Source: Neobacillus niacini
GTDB taxonomy: Bacteria; Bacillota; Bacilli; Bacillales; Cytobacillaceae
NCBI RefSeq assembly: GCF_019749295.1
Contig: NZ_JACWFG010000026.1
Coordinates: 1-64,000, forward strand
Direction of reading: 5' to 3'
Length of the DNA stretch: 64,000 nucleotides
Part shown: positions 41,905 to 51,019 of the stretch, in pieces
Layout of the letters: the number at the start of each line of letters is the position of its first letter
Numbering within the stretch: position 1 is the stretch's first letter
The notes under the pieces: generated by a model
What the model saw: only the letters and a program-made list of their open reading frames with translations
Told to the model about the DNA's origin: nothing
The model's database searches: none
Position numbers and translations under genes: made by a program

Positions 41905-43185
41905 TTATTTCAATATCGGATTAATTTTTTCTTCCATGCCTTTTAATATGTCTTCTGGCTTTTTCAATTGACCAAACAATTCGTCAAACCCAAATTGAAT
42001 GGCCGTGTCAATTTTTTGCCATTCCACATGACCAGCTTGTAAACGGGCATTATCCATTTCGTCAATAACCGCACGCTTAATACTTTCTGCTGGTGGGTTA
42101 TTAGGCTGATTGACAAACGCATCAGAGCTTAACACTGATTCACGTGGAGGTACAAAGAATGTTGATGTAGCCGTGATTCCCTCTTGACTCGTAAAGAACT
42201 TTAGAAGTTCTTTTGCTTCTTCTGGATGTTTTGAATCTTTGAATAAACCATATCCCGCTTGGCCAAGCATCGGGAATCTACCTTCAGTTCCTTCTGGAAG
42301 TGGGGCAATGTCCCATTCAAAATCTTTTACATTCCGCGCTGCAGAGACATAGCTGTAAACATCAAAGAACATTCCAATTTTCCCAGAATCAAAGCTTACT
42401 TGTTCACCCGCTTTTGGATGAGACGAATCTTTAAACATCATGCGGTCTAGCATATTTAACGTTTCAACGCCTTGTACGCTATTCCAAGTGAATTTGCTTT
42501 GGTCTTTATTAAACAAGTCCCCGCCATTAGCCCATGTGTGTGATAGTAAGGCAATCCACGTATTCCAATCACGGAAGAAGTTCGCACCATAGACACCATT
42601 AGAAGATATCGCCTTTGCTGACTCTTCAAACTGCTCCCAATTCCAAGTTCCAGCTGCTACATGTTCATTTGGTGTTTTTTCACCAGCATTTACAAACAAG
42701 TCTTTGTTATAGAACATTACCATTGGCGGAGTCGAGAATGGGATACCATACAATTTATTATCCTGCTCGAATAAGTCGAGTGTGGATGGGAAAAAATCTT
42801 CCATGTTATAATCCTTATCCTCTTTAAAAGAAGACACATTAGCTAACAGTCCATTTTCCATAAATTGAGGTGCCATACGCTCTGCAACCCAGCCTACATC
42901 CGGCAGTTCTCTACCAGCAGCTAAAACGGTAATTTTCTGCTGATAATCTGGAAATGGTACACTTTCCATCGTTACCTTAATGTTCGGGTGTGTTTCGTTA
43001 AATTTTGCGATTAATTTGTTGTACACTTCTTGATGCGCTTCATTTCCCCACATCATAAAGGTCAACTCAACTTCTTCATCCTTTGAGCCATTTTCCTTCG
43101 ATCCCGTTTCAGTGTTATTACTGCATGCCACTGTAAACGCTGCCATTAGTAGTGTTAAAAAAATGAGTCCTATCTTTCTCTTCAT
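41905..43185 (-). CDS. Carbohydrate ABC transporter solute-binding lipoprotein
   Basis: A 426-residue family-1 extracellular solute-binding protein. The lipoprotein signal MKRKIGLIFLTLLMAAFTVACSNN is split here as a basic start, a hydrophobic core and lipobox FTVAC. Mature features: ELTFMMWGNEAHQEVYNKLIAKFNE, the SBP motif FNETHPNIKVTMESVPFPDY, and the pocket-side WNWEQFEESAKAISSNGVYG. It is anchored outside the membrane and delivers an oligosaccharide or related ligand to the CUT1 permeases. GGGAGG stands before ATG 43185. A terminator-like hairpin (43231-43257) separates it from the regulator genes, so it starts its own transcript or lies behind an attenuator. Confidence 0.92.
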   Translation of the reverse strand: MKRKIGLIFLTLLMAAFTVACSNNTETGSKENGSKDEEVELTFMMWGNEAHQEVYNKLIAKFNETHPNIKVTMESVPFPDYQQKITVLAAGRELPDVGWVAERMAPQFMENGLLANVSSFKEDKDYNMEDFFPSTLDLFEQDNKLYGIPFSTPPMVMFYNKDLFVNAGEKTPNEHVAAGTWNWEQFEESAKAISSNGVYGANFFRDWNTWIALLSHTWANGGDLFNKDQSKFTWNSVQGVETLNMLDRMMFKDSSHPKAGEQVSFDSGKIGMFFDVYSYVSAARNVKDFEWDIAPLPEGTEGRFPMLGQAGYGLFKDSKHPEEAKELLKFFTSQEGITATSTFFVPPRESVLSSDAFVNQPNNPPAESIKRAVIDEMDNARLQAGHVEWQKIDTAIQFGFDELFGQLKKPEDILKGMEEKINPILK

Positions 43186-43230
43186 TTGTAATACCTCCCT
43201 TTGTCTTACATTTTAAAGATATAGCCCTAC

Positions 43231-43257
43231 AAAAAATATCCCTTCAAAAAGAGATAT
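43231..43257 (-). terminator. Terminator or attenuator before the binding-protein gene
   Basis: Minus-strand ATATCTC/GGGATAT (one G-T pair) with a loop of about eight bases and a TTTTTTG tail. It lies after the response-regulator stop and within 50 bp of the binding-protein start, so it may attenuate read-through as well as end the regulator transcript. Confidence 0.65.
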
Positions 43258-43287
43258 AGTTCGTTAATCATAGATTTTTTTTAAAAT

Positions 43288-43989
43288 TTATGAATATTTC
43301 CGGAATTGGACAGGTGTGGTCCCAACTTCTTGCTTAAAGACAGTCATAAAATGCTTAGGACTTTTATAGCCAGAAAGCTGTGCCACTTCATATACCTTTA
43401 AATTGGTACCTTTTAATAATTGCTTTGCCCGTTTTAACCTTTCTTCGGTTATATAATCCGTAAAGGTTTGATTAAGCTCAGATTTGAATAATTGTCCAAC
43501 ATATTGCGGATTCAAATAGACATAATCTGCTAAATGTTTTAAGGTAATTTCCTGACTTAGGTTGTCATTTATGTACTGCAGGATTTTATTAAATTGTTTA
43601 GAGGTTTCGACTTTCACCTCCTCATCATCCTTAAATATTTTTGATAACGTCTCCGATAGCTCAACTCTATTAATCGGTTTTAATAGATAGTCAGTAATAC
43701 CGTAGCGCATTGCTTTTCTTGCATATTCAAAATCACTATGCCCGCTTAATATGATAATAGGTACATCTTCCGAAACCTGTCTAATCCTTGAACTAAAGGT
43801 GAGTCCATCCATGCCGCCCATTCGAATATCAGTAATAATTAAATGCGGCATTCTTTGGTGAAAAAAGGTCAGTCCCTCCTCACCACTTTTCGCTTCCTTC
43901 ACCTGATACCCGCCAATTACCTGTTCAAGTAATATCTTTAGTCCTTGTCGAATTATGGCTTCATCCTCAACCACTAATATTTCTTTCAT
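43288..43989 (-). CDS. YesN-like AraC-type response regulator
   Basis: 233 residues. Receiver domain 1-120: acid pocket VVEDEA, phospho-acceptor Asp54 in IITDIRMGG, Lys in DYLLKPINR. Then a linker and an AraC/XylS DNA-binding domain (about 133-233) with two helix-turn-helix units: ITLKHLADYVYLNPQYVGQLFK and LKVYEVAQLSGYKSPKHFMTVFK, closing with TPVQFRKY. Translated from ATG 43989 inside the end of the kinase gene, with a 23-base overlap, so the pair is coupled. Activated by the neighbouring histidine kinase, it probably drives the importer genes. It lacks the long spacer domain of full-length YesN. Confidence 0.92.
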   Translation of the reverse strand: MKEILVVEDEAIIRQGLKILLEQVIGGYQVKEAKSGEEGLTFFHQRMPHLIITDIRMGGMDGLTFSSRIRQVSEDVPIIILSGHSDFEYARKAMRYGITDYLLKPINRVELSETLSKIFKDDEEVKVETSKQFNKILQYINDNLSQEITLKHLADYVYLNPQYVGQLFKSELNQTFTDYITEERLKRAKQLLKGTNLKVYEVAQLSGYKSPKHFMTVFKQEVGTTPVQFRKYS

Positions 43990-45793
43990 GTAGTTCTTCC
44001 CCCATTCTCTGGATTGGTATTGTCAACGTCACCGAGAATCCACTTTTTTCTCTGCCATCAATGGAAATTCCAAATTGTTTTCCGTATAAGAGCTGTAGGC
44101 GTTCATGCACATTTGATAGTGCAATCCCATTGTGTTTTTCAGACAAAATGTGTTGTTGATTCTCTATTAATCTCTTCAGCTTGGTTAATTCTAGTTCTGT
44201 AATTCCTTTTCCGTTATCACTTATGGATATCTTTAGAAGACCACTGTCTTCATATGCCTTAATTAAAATGTGCCCGCCTTGTTGAACGATACCATGAACA
44301 ATGGCGTTCTCCACAAATGGCTGCAATACTAGTTTTGGCAGTAATACAGAGTGTAGGGTTGGGTCAATGTCTTCAATATACTGGAGATTTTCACCTATCC
44401 GAACCTTTTGAATTGCCACATAAGACCGAATAAAGGATAACTCTTCATCCAAAGTAATAATTTTGGATGAATTATCAATGGTGTAGCGCAGTAGTTTCCC
44501 TAAAGAAGAAACCATATCCGAAACGTCTAAATTTCCCTTTGTAATCGCAAGCATATTGATTGATTCTAATGTGTTATAGAGAAAGTGCGGGTTCATTTGA
44601 CTTTGAAGTGCCCTAATTTCAGCCTCTTTTTCCCGCAAACTGGTTTTGTACACCTCTGTAACAAGGCGGTCAATTTCATTAGTCATGAGGTTAAAGCCTT
44701 TTCCAAGATCACCAATTTCATCATTTGAATGGATTGTTACTCTTTGTTCAAAATTTCCTTTTTCCACATTACCCATCGCTCTTCTTAAGGTGTGTATCGA
44801 TTCTACCAGCGGCTTCGAGAGTAAAAATCCTAATAAAAATGAGATTAATATACCCACCATTACAACTAAAATGATCACCTTCCGGAGATGATTCACTTCG
44901 CTAAACACACTCGATCGCGGTGTGAGCATGATTGTTTTTACCCCGGAATAGCTTGACTGATGATAGACCATCATATATTCTGTTCCATCAATGGGTATGT
45001 TTGTATAGTTTTTTACCTTGATGTTTTCAATTTCTGATAAGAAAGAAGCTTCAATCAATTTATCCTCCTTATTTGGATAAATATACTCGTTGTTCTTATC
45101 GAGGATAAAAATATGACTTTTCGTATTTGAATTGCTTACAATTTCATTGATTAATTCCTGCTTTAAATCAATTTTTATAATCCCTAGGTGCTCATGGTTT
45201 GAAGGATCTCGTATAAGCCTGGCCACAGAGAATACTGTAGTATCTTTATTTAAATAATAATTGGGTTTATGTAATGGCAGCAGGACCCACTCCCCGTCTG
45301 CCTGCCTAATCTTTTGGATCCAGTCATTATCCGTTTCGAATACTTTCAGCATAACCGTATTCGAATCTAAATTACTAAAGATAGTCCCATCATTTGCCAT
45401 GATATGGATTCCTCTAATTTCATTTCGCATATGAATGAGACTAGAAATATACCTCCACATTGGGACTCGTTCCGCTGCAGGGGGAAACGAAGTGCCTTCA
45501 CTCGGTGTTTGATGGGATTTCAGTATATCCAATACCTCTTGGTCATAAAATGGTGACAAGGATATAATCTGCATTTCCTTTAAATAGCGATTTAAATGCT
45601 GGTTAATTTGATCTGCCAATTGAATCTGATATTCTTCCGTTTTATTCTGACTGGATTTCGCAAATTGATAGTAGGTTATACTTCCTAAAATCGTTGCCGT
45701 TAGTAGTATAAGAAGGGAAAAAACCAGGATTAATTTGACTCGGTAAGGGAGGGAAAGGAGATAAATTTTAATAGTTTGATTCATTTTCCTCAT
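43967..45793 (-). CDS. YesM-like sensor histidine kinase
   Basis: 608 residues. Membrane helix at about 15-37, a Cache-type extracytoplasmic sensor (about 40-305), second helix VIILVVMVGILISFLLGFLL, HAMP linker (about 325-375), then the LytS/His_kinase domain. The phosphorylation site is His in MNPHFLYNTLESIN, the N box is PFVENAIVHGI, and ATP-lid glycines are in ISDNGKGI and NVHERLQLLYG. It senses an extracellular sugar or polysaccharide fragment and phosphorylates the response regulator encoded downstream. ATG 45793 has AGGGGA ten bases before it. It is first in its transcript. Confidence 0.92.
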   Translation of the reverse strand: MRKMNQTIKIYLLSLPYRVKLILVFSLLILLTATILGSITYYQFAKSSQNKTEEYQIQLADQINQHLNRYLKEMQIISLSPFYDQEVLDILKSHQTPSEGTSFPPAAERVPMWRYISSLIHMRNEIRGIHIMANDGTIFSNLDSNTVMLKVFETDNDWIQKIRQADGEWVLLPLHKPNYYLNKDTTVFSVARLIRDPSNHEHLGIIKIDLKQELINEIVSNSNTKSHIFILDKNNEYIYPNKEDKLIEASFLSEIENIKVKNYTNIPIDGTEYMMVYHQSSYSGVKTIMLTPRSSVFSEVNHLRKVIILVVMVGILISFLLGFLLSKPLVESIHTLRRAMGNVEKGNFEQRVTIHSNDEIGDLGKGFNLMTNEIDRLVTEVYKTSLREKEAEIRALQSQMNPHFLYNTLESINMLAITKGNLDVSDMVSSLGKLLRYTIDNSSKIITLDEELSFIRSYVAIQKVRIGENLQYIEDIDPTLHSVLLPKLVLQPFVENAIVHGIVQQGGHILIKAYEDSGLLKISISDNGKGITELELTKLKRLIENQQHILSEKHNGIALSNVHERLQLLYGKQFGISIDGREKSGFSVTLTIPIQRMGEELHERNISG

Positions 45794-45938
45794 ATTCTTG
45801 TATTCCCCTTATTAATAGTGTTAGTTAAAGCTTTCTACACTATTACCGAAAATCCCTCTCAGAATATTTCGAAAAAAGGACCAGTAAGCCCTCAAGATTA
45901 GTTTATAAATGCTTCCTTTTGTAACAAAAATAATATGT

Positions 45939-45963
45939 AAAGAGAGTCTTAAGACTCTCTTTT
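45939..45963. terminator. Bidirectional terminator-like palindrome
   Basis: AAAGAGAGTCTT/AAGACTCTCTTT, a 12-bp perfect palindrome with a T-rich tail, about 13 bp after the stop of the DUF1906 gene. Confidence 0.75.
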
Positions 45964-45975
45964 AACAACCATTCA

Positions 45976-46851
45976 CTACCATAAAAATTCTAAGATATTG
46001 GATTGTACTAGATTCGTGTCAATATTACAGGTCTCTCCATCAATTCCATATTGCCAAATTGAAACAGGCACGTTTTCGGGTGCACCCGGCTGGAATTCTG
46101 GAGCCTTAGCCTGGGGAGTTACGCCAGGATCCGGGTTACTACTCCAAATGATCGTTTGGGATTGAACATTCTGATTGGACGCTACAGCTGCTAGGTATGC
46201 GGCCGTAAGTGCACTATCGTTGGTAAAGACCCCGTAGATACCAGGTTTATATGGTGAACCAAGTAACGTGTCTACCCAGCCACGGATAAATGCTTCATCC
46301 ACTGGGTAAGTCGGTTCAATATCTGCGAAAATCGCTTTCCCCTCAGGGATTCCTATCTGTTGTGCAAAGGCAATTGCCGCTTGTGCCTCTTGCACCCCGC
46401 CTTCATAAGTAGTGGCGTTTGAAAAATGGTTGTAAATGGGGATAATCTTAATTCCTTGTTGATGTAGAAGCTCCACTTCTTCAGGTGTCAACCCAGCCGA
46501 TACCCCTTCCTTTGTCTCCAGATATCTTCCAAAAACAGTGGGCTTACCATAGTTATCCACTACACATTGTATAAAAGCTTGGTCTATCGGACTAGCGGTA
46601 TCAACTCCCCATAATAATTGTGGCGGCTCCTGCGGCGGCGGTGCTGATTGAGGGTCTGGTTCTGGTTCTGGTTGTGGCTTAGGTGGTTTATCTGGTGCCT
46701 CCTCTTCTTTACCGGTCTCTGTTACAGTTTGTGGTTCTTTCACAGGTTTTGTAGTTGTTGAGGTGTTTTGTTGATAAGAATAAACAAAGAGTAATGATAG
46801 GACAAGGAAAGAGCTTAGTAATATAACCCAAAATATTTTACCTGTTTTCAT
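45976..46851 (-). CDS. DUF1906 glycoside-hydrolase-like protein
   Basis: About 291 residues. N-terminal membrane anchor or signal (FWVILLSSFLVLSLLFVYSY), then a Thr/Lys/Glu/Pro-rich linker (KPQPEPEPDPQSAPPPQEPP), then a TIM-barrel of the Rv2525c/DUF1906 type (about 85-290). The barrel contains LLWGVDTASPID, FGRYLETKEGVSAGLTPEEV, the acidic residues in GKAIFADIEPTYPVDE, and a final WQYGIDGETCNIDTNLV. Likely works on peptidoglycan or another cell-wall glycan. ATG 46851 has GGAGGGG four bases upstream. The site partly lies in a 13-bp inverted repeat (46861-46905), so initiation may be structure-sensitive. Monocistronic. Confidence 0.85.
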   Translation of the reverse strand: MKTGKIFWVILLSSFLVLSLLFVYSYQQNTSTTTKPVKEPQTVTETGKEEEAPDKPPKPQPEPEPDPQSAPPPQEPPQLLWGVDTASPIDQAFIQCVVDNYGKPTVFGRYLETKEGVSAGLTPEEVELLHQQGIKIIPIYNHFSNATTYEGGVQEAQAAIAFAQQIGIPEGKAIFADIEPTYPVDEAFIRGWVDTLLGSPYKPGIYGVFTNDSALTAAYLAAVASNQNVQSQTIIWSSNPDPGVTPQAKAPEFQPGAPENVPVSIWQYGIDGETCNIDTNLVQSNILEFLW

Positions 46852-46860
46852 TATTCCCCT

Positions 46861-46905
46861 CCATACGACTGTCTTCATAGTCAATGTATTCGGACAGTCG
46901 TATGG
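46861..46905 (-). promoter_or_regulatory. 13-bp inverted repeat overlapping a Shine-Dalgarno
   Basis: CCATACGACTGTC (46861-46873) and GACAGTCGTATGG (46893-46905), perfect, with a 19-base loop. On the minus transcript the 3' arm runs into GGAGGGG. It could be an RNA element hiding the ribosome-binding site, or a DNA operator. Confidence 0.6.
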
Positions 46906-46939
46906 AAGCGTGAGAAGATGGACCTCCGCCTTTAGAATG

Positions 46940-46967
46940 AAAAACGCCTAACCATGGCGGCTAGACG
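46940..46967 (-). terminator. Terminator of the oligopeptide ABC operon
   Basis: Minus-strand CGTCTAGCC/GGTTAGGCG (two G-T pairs) with loop GCCAT and TTTTT tail, about 117 bp after the last gene of the operon. Confidence 0.75.
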
Positions 46968-47083
46968 TGTACTTTTGAAATTTATTAGACATTGAAGCCT
47001 CTAATAAAATGACTATTAAGTTAACATAATATTATTATATTTTCGTAATGATTCGTTGAATAAATGAAGTCAAAAAAGTGGAC

Positions 47084-48058
47084 TTAGTTATATAAGTGAC
47101 ACGCTGTAAAATGGCTCTCTTTCACTTCTTTCCAAGTTGGGACTTGTTTCGAACAGATATCCATCGCATGCATGCACCGTGTTCGAAATACACATCCGCT
47201 TGGCGGATGCAGCGGACTTGGGACCTCTCCTTCTAACACAATTCGTTCCCTTTTTATAGCTGGGTCAGGGATAGGAACAGCTGACATAAGTGCTTGCGTA
47301 TACGGATGTAATGGTTCTCTTGATAGCGATTCACTGTCCGCGAGTTCCATCATGTTTCCTAAATACATAACTAGAATTCGGTCCGATATATATTTAACCA
47401 TTGATAAATCATGGGCGATGAATAAATAGGTAAGCCCTAGTTCCTGCTGCAACTGCTTCAGTAAGTTGACTACTTGCGCTTGAATCGAAACATCCAAAGC
47501 AGAGATTGGTTCGTCACATACGATGAATTTAGGATTAAGCGCTAAAGCCCTGGCAATCCCAATCCGCTGACGCTGGCCGCCGCTGAATTCATGCGGGTAT
47601 CGATGTAAATGTTCCGGTTTCAACCCTACTTGGAGAATCAATTCTTTTATTCTATCCTTTTTTGCCTTTCCCGTTATCAACCTATGAATTGAAAGTGGTT
47701 CGCCAATTAGTTCTTCAACGGTCATTCGAGGGTTTAAAGAAGCATATGGATCCTGAAAAATAATCTGCATATCTTTCCGAAACTTCTTCATCGATTTTTC
47801 AGGCAGACTTAGAATATTATCTCCTTCAAATAAGACTTCACCTGAGGTGGCACGATTTAGTCTTATGACGGTTTTTCCTAATGTCGATTTGCCGCACCCG
47901 CTTTCACCAACCAAACCAACAGTTTCTCCTGATTGAATGGATAGACTGATATTATTAACAGCCTTCAGCTCCTGTCCACCCATTTGAAAGGATTTACTTA
48001 GATTTTTTATTTCAACAAGAGGTGTTTTCTTTTTCATATCTTTTTCTACTACATTCAT
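47084..48058 (-). CDS. Oligopeptide ABC transporter ATPase (OppF/DppF type)
   Basis: 324 residues. Walker A GESGCGKSTLGK, Q-loop QDPYASLNPRMTV, signature LSGGQ-equivalent EFSGGQRQRIGIARAL, Walker B FIVCDEPISALD, H-loop IAHDLSM. The C-terminal extension (about 250-324) has the oligopeptide-specific GCVFRTRCMHAMDIC motif that binds [4Fe-4S] or zinc in this group, and ends in CHLYN. GGAGGG precedes ATG 48058. It is last of five genes (binding protein, B, C, D, F). It energises peptide uptake with OppD. Confidence 0.94.
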   Translation of the reverse strand: MNVVEKDMKKKTPLVEIKNLSKSFQMGGQELKAVNNISLSIQSGETVGLVGESGCGKSTLGKTVIRLNRATSGEVLFEGDNILSLPEKSMKKFRKDMQIIFQDPYASLNPRMTVEELIGEPLSIHRLITGKAKKDRIKELILQVGLKPEHLHRYPHEFSGGQRQRIGIARALALNPKFIVCDEPISALDVSIQAQVVNLLKQLQQELGLTYLFIAHDLSMVKYISDRILVMYLGNMMELADSESLSREPLHPYTQALMSAVPIPDPAIKRERIVLEGEVPSPLHPPSGCVFRTRCMHAMDICSKQVPTWKEVKESHFTACHLYN

Positions 48059-48069
48059 CGTAAACCCTC

Positions 48070-49068
48070 CTATGATGTCTTTACAGCTGATTTGGCTAAT
48101 GGATGGTATAGCCAGCAGGCTGCTTTTTGAGATTGTTCTAAACTTTCCATTTCCGGTGAAAAGTCTTTGCAGATTTTCATAGCATATTTACATCTCGAAT
48201 AGAATGCACACCCTTTTGGAGGATTTAATAGATCCGGGGGTGTCCCAACAATAGAATACAAATTTTCATCCCTTTGCATATCTAATCTAGGAATGGACCT
48301 CATAAGACCCATTGTATACGGGTGCCGGGGATTTCGAAAAATTTCTGCTATATTTCCTGTTTCAACCACCTTGCCCGCATACATAACAATGACTTTATCA
48401 CAAAGTTCCGCTACCACTCCTAGATCATGAGTAATTAACACGATGGCTGTATTCAAATCATCTTTTAGTTGTTTCAGTAATTTTAGAATTTGTGCTTGAA
48501 TGGTAACATCCAACGCAGTAGTCGGTTCATCGGCTATTAATAATTCTGGTTCGCAGGCAATGGCGATAGCAATCATCACTCTCTGCCTCATTCCCCCCGA
48601 GAATTCATGTGGATAATGATGAATACGCTCCGCTGCATGTGGAATTCCAACCATTTCTAACAGTTTGATTCCGTAATTCAATGCCTCTTTTCTTGACATG
48701 TTACGGTGTTTCCTAAGACCCTCTGCAATTTGGTCTGATATTTTACTAGTAGGATTAAGAGATGTCATCGGATCTTGAAAAATCATTCCGATCTCATTTC
48801 CTCTAATTTTCTTCATTTCTCGCTCATTTGCTTGGATGATTTCCTGACCCTTAAATAAAATGGAACCTTTTTTATAGCTGGAGTTTGAAGAAGGCAGCAG
48901 TTTCATAATGCTCTTAGCCGTAACACTTTTTCCACATCCGGATTCCCCCACAATCGCCACGACTTCTCCCTGCTTAATTGCGAAATTCACACCTCTAACA
49001 GCCTGAACTTCACCTGCATGGGTGTAAAATGAGACTTCTAAGTCTTTTACTTCTAGCAAATTGTCCAA
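48070..49068 (-). CDS. Oligopeptide ABC transporter ATPase (OppD/DppD type)
   Basis: 332 residues. Walker A GESGCGKSVTAKS, Q-loop QDPMTSLNPTS, signature EFSGGMRQRVMIAIAI, Walker B LLIADEPTTALD, H-loop ITHDLGVV. The oligopeptide C-terminal extension has GCAFYSRCKYAMKIC. The start is TTG 49068 with AAGGGG seven bases upstream. 19 bp separate it from the C permease and 11 bp from the F ATPase; transcribed as one operon. Heterodimer partner of the OppF-type subunit. Confidence 0.94.
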   Translation of the reverse strand: MDNLLEVKDLEVSFYTHAGEVQAVRGVNFAIKQGEVVAIVGESGCGKSVTAKSIMKLLPSSNSSYKKGSILFKGQEIIQANEREMKKIRGNEIGMIFQDPMTSLNPTSKISDQIAEGLRKHRNMSRKEALNYGIKLLEMVGIPHAAERIHHYPHEFSGGMRQRVMIAIAIACEPELLIADEPTTALDVTIQAQILKLLKQLKDDLNTAIVLITHDLGVVAELCDKVIVMYAGKVVETGNIAEIFRNPRHPYTMGLMRSIPRLDMQRDENLYSIVGTPPDLLNPPKGCAFYSRCKYAMKICKDFSPEMESLEQSQKAACWLYHPLAKSAVKTS

Positions 49069-49087
49069 GTGACCACCCCTTATTCTC

Positions 49088-50020
49088 TTATTTCTTTAAT
49101 TTTGGATCTAGCGCATCCCGGAGCCCATCGCCAAATACATTAAAGGCAAACATAGTAATGGAGATTAGTAGGGCAGGAATTGCCAACTGATAAAAGTTTC
49201 CTATTAAAATACTGCCAAGAGAATCACTGGCCATCGTTCCCCAGCTTGCTTCAGGCGCAGGAATACCTAACCCAAGGAAACTCAAGGTGGCTTCAGCAAA
49301 AATCGCGGTTGGAACAGTGAGGGTTATATTGACTAGGATGGGTCCCATCATGTTTGGAACCATATGTTTTGCCAATGTCCAAAAAGTTCCGGCACCCATC
49401 GCATTTGCCGCCTGCACATACTCTAGTTCCTTTAATTGAAGGACCTGTCCACGGACCAATCTCGCCATTGGTATCCAACCAGTAATCGTCATCGCTACAA
49501 TGATGGGCCAAATGCCCCTTTCCAAAATAATCATCATGAGGATAACCATTAGAAGATAAGGAATCGAAAATAGCACCTCGGCAATCCGCATCATGATATT
49601 ATCCGTTCTTCCTCCTTTTATGGCTGAAATTCCACCGTATATGACCCCAACCACAAAGTCGATAAGTGCTGCCATTAACCCAATAAAAAGCGAGATTCTT
49701 GCTCCATACCAAGCTCTAGTAAAGAGGTCACGGCCTGCTGTGTCGGTTCCAAACCAATGTTCAGAGTTGGGTGGCTGATTTTTTTTGCTAAAGTCTTGCT
49801 CAAAATAGGAGTAACCGTTGATATATGGTCCGACGATTGCCATAAGAACCAATAAAATAATGATGATTAGTCCGAATAGAGCTAATTTGTTTTCTTTTAG
49901 CCTTCTCCACGTTTCTCGCCAGTACGATACACTTGGGGCACTAATCGTTTCGGCTTCTAAAAAATTATCTTCCGCAGGGACAAACATTTCCTTGGTCAAT
50001 ACAATATTTCCTTTAGACAT
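49088..50020 (-). CDS. Oligopeptide ABC transporter permease (OppC/DppC type)
   Basis: 310 residues. An N-terminal cytosolic extension (about 1-40) precedes six helices. The EAA loop is in LEYVQAANAMGAGTFWTLAKHMVPN. DPKLKK at the end and WFGTDTAGRDLFTRAWYGARISL near helix 1 are family signatures. Its ATG overlaps the last base of the B permease stop (TAATG), so the two are translationally coupled; AGGGGAGG lies upstream. Confidence 0.94.
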   Translation of the reverse strand: MSKGNIVLTKEMFVPAEDNFLEAETISAPSVSYWRETWRRLKENKLALFGLIIIILLVLMAIVGPYINGYSYFEQDFSKKNQPPNSEHWFGTDTAGRDLFTRAWYGARISLFIGLMAALIDFVVGVIYGGISAIKGGRTDNIMMRIAEVLFSIPYLLMVILMMIILERGIWPIIVAMTITGWIPMARLVRGQVLQLKELEYVQAANAMGAGTFWTLAKHMVPNMMGPILVNITLTVPTAIFAEATLSFLGLGIPAPEASWGTMASDSLGSILIGNFYQLAIPALLISITMFAFNVFGDGLRDALDPKLKK

Positions 50021-50949
50021 TACTGTTCCTCCCCTGCCACTTTAATTCTTGGATCAATCCAAAAATAAGCAATATCTACGATGAAAATAAGAAAAATGAG
50101 CACCATACTATAAAATATAGTGGACCCTAAGATGACTGGATAATCACGATTAAAGATTCCATCTACAAACAGCTCTCCCACACCAGGGATCCCAAAAATA
50201 CTTTCAACCACAAAACTGCCCGTGACCAGATTAGCAGCTAATATCCCCAGTACCGAAACGACCGGCAAAATCGCGTTTCTAACACCATATTTCATAATAA
50301 TAAATCCCTTATTTAACCCTTTGGATTTAGCTGTCAGCATGAAATCCTGATTCAGCACCTCCAGCATACTTGAACGCATCAGCCTGGCAATGTAAGCCAT
50401 AGGGAGCATCGCGAGCGAAATAGTTGGCAAAATGGTATGCGACCACGAACTCCATGTTGCCGCTGGAAGGAGACCCCACTCAACAGCAAAATAGTTAATT
50501 AAAAATGTTGCCAAGATAAAACTAGGTACCGAAATCCCAATGATCGCAAGGACCATTGATAAATAATCAGGCCACTTATTTCGGTTTAGGGCCGCAATGA
50601 CACCAAAAATAAGTCCGAGAACAACCGCAAGAAGTAATGCCTGAATCCCTAAATGCAGTGAAACGGGAAAGCCTTTTTCAATATAGTCGTTGACTGTAAG
50701 AGTAGAAGACTTTAAAGAAGGTCCAAAATCAAAAACTAGTAAGGATTTTATATACAAAAAATATTGGACGTATAAAGGTTCATCTAAATGGTAGTGCTTC
50801 GTTAAGTTTTCATAGACTGCGGGCGGCATTTTTCCTTCCCTGGCAAATGGATCACCTGGGATCGAATGCATAATGATAAAGGTGATGGTGATAATCGCCC
50901 ATAATGTCACTAACGCCCAAAGTAATCGTTTTCCGGCAAACCTAAGCAT
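50020..50949 (-). CDS. Oligopeptide ABC transporter permease (OppB/DppB type)
   Basis: About 309 residues, six helices. The N-terminal LRFAGKRLLWALVTLWAII opens the protein. Typical segments are FIIMHSIPGDPF, the periplasmic YHLDEPLYVQYFLY, MPMAYIARLMRSSMLEVL, and the DYIRTA-equivalent loop DFMLTAKSKGLNKGFIIMKYGVRNA. The longest frame begins at 50997 inside the preceding hairpin. AAGGGGG before ATG 50949 (MLRFAGKR) decides the start. Confidence 0.93.
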   Translation of the reverse strand: MLRFAGKRLLWALVTLWAIITITFIIMHSIPGDPFAREGKMPPAVYENLTKHYHLDEPLYVQYFLYIKSLLVFDFGPSLKSSTLTVNDYIEKGFPVSLHLGIQALLLAVVLGLIFGVIAALNRNKWPDYLSMVLAIIGISVPSFILATFLINYFAVEWGLLPAATWSSWSHTILPTISLAMLPMAYIARLMRSSMLEVLNQDFMLTAKSKGLNKGFIIMKYGVRNAILPVVSVLGILAANLVTGSFVVESIFGIPGVGELFVDGIFNRDYPVILGSTIFYSMVLIFLIFIVDIAYFWIDPRIKVAGEEQ

Positions 50950-50964
50950 TTTACTCCCCCTTAT

Positions 50965-51003
50965 AGAAAACGGGGTATGCCATAAAATGTATAGCATACT
51001 CCG
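50965..51003 (-). other. Intercistronic hairpin between binding protein and permease
   Basis: CGGAGTATGC/GCATACCCCG (one mismatch, loop about 13 bases) followed on the minus strand by TTTTCT. It lies 17 bp past the binding-protein stop and before the B permease start, so it is a partial terminator or message stabiliser that would leave the binding protein in excess. Confidence 0.7.
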
Positions 51004-51019
51004 CTTTTATACTATTTTC

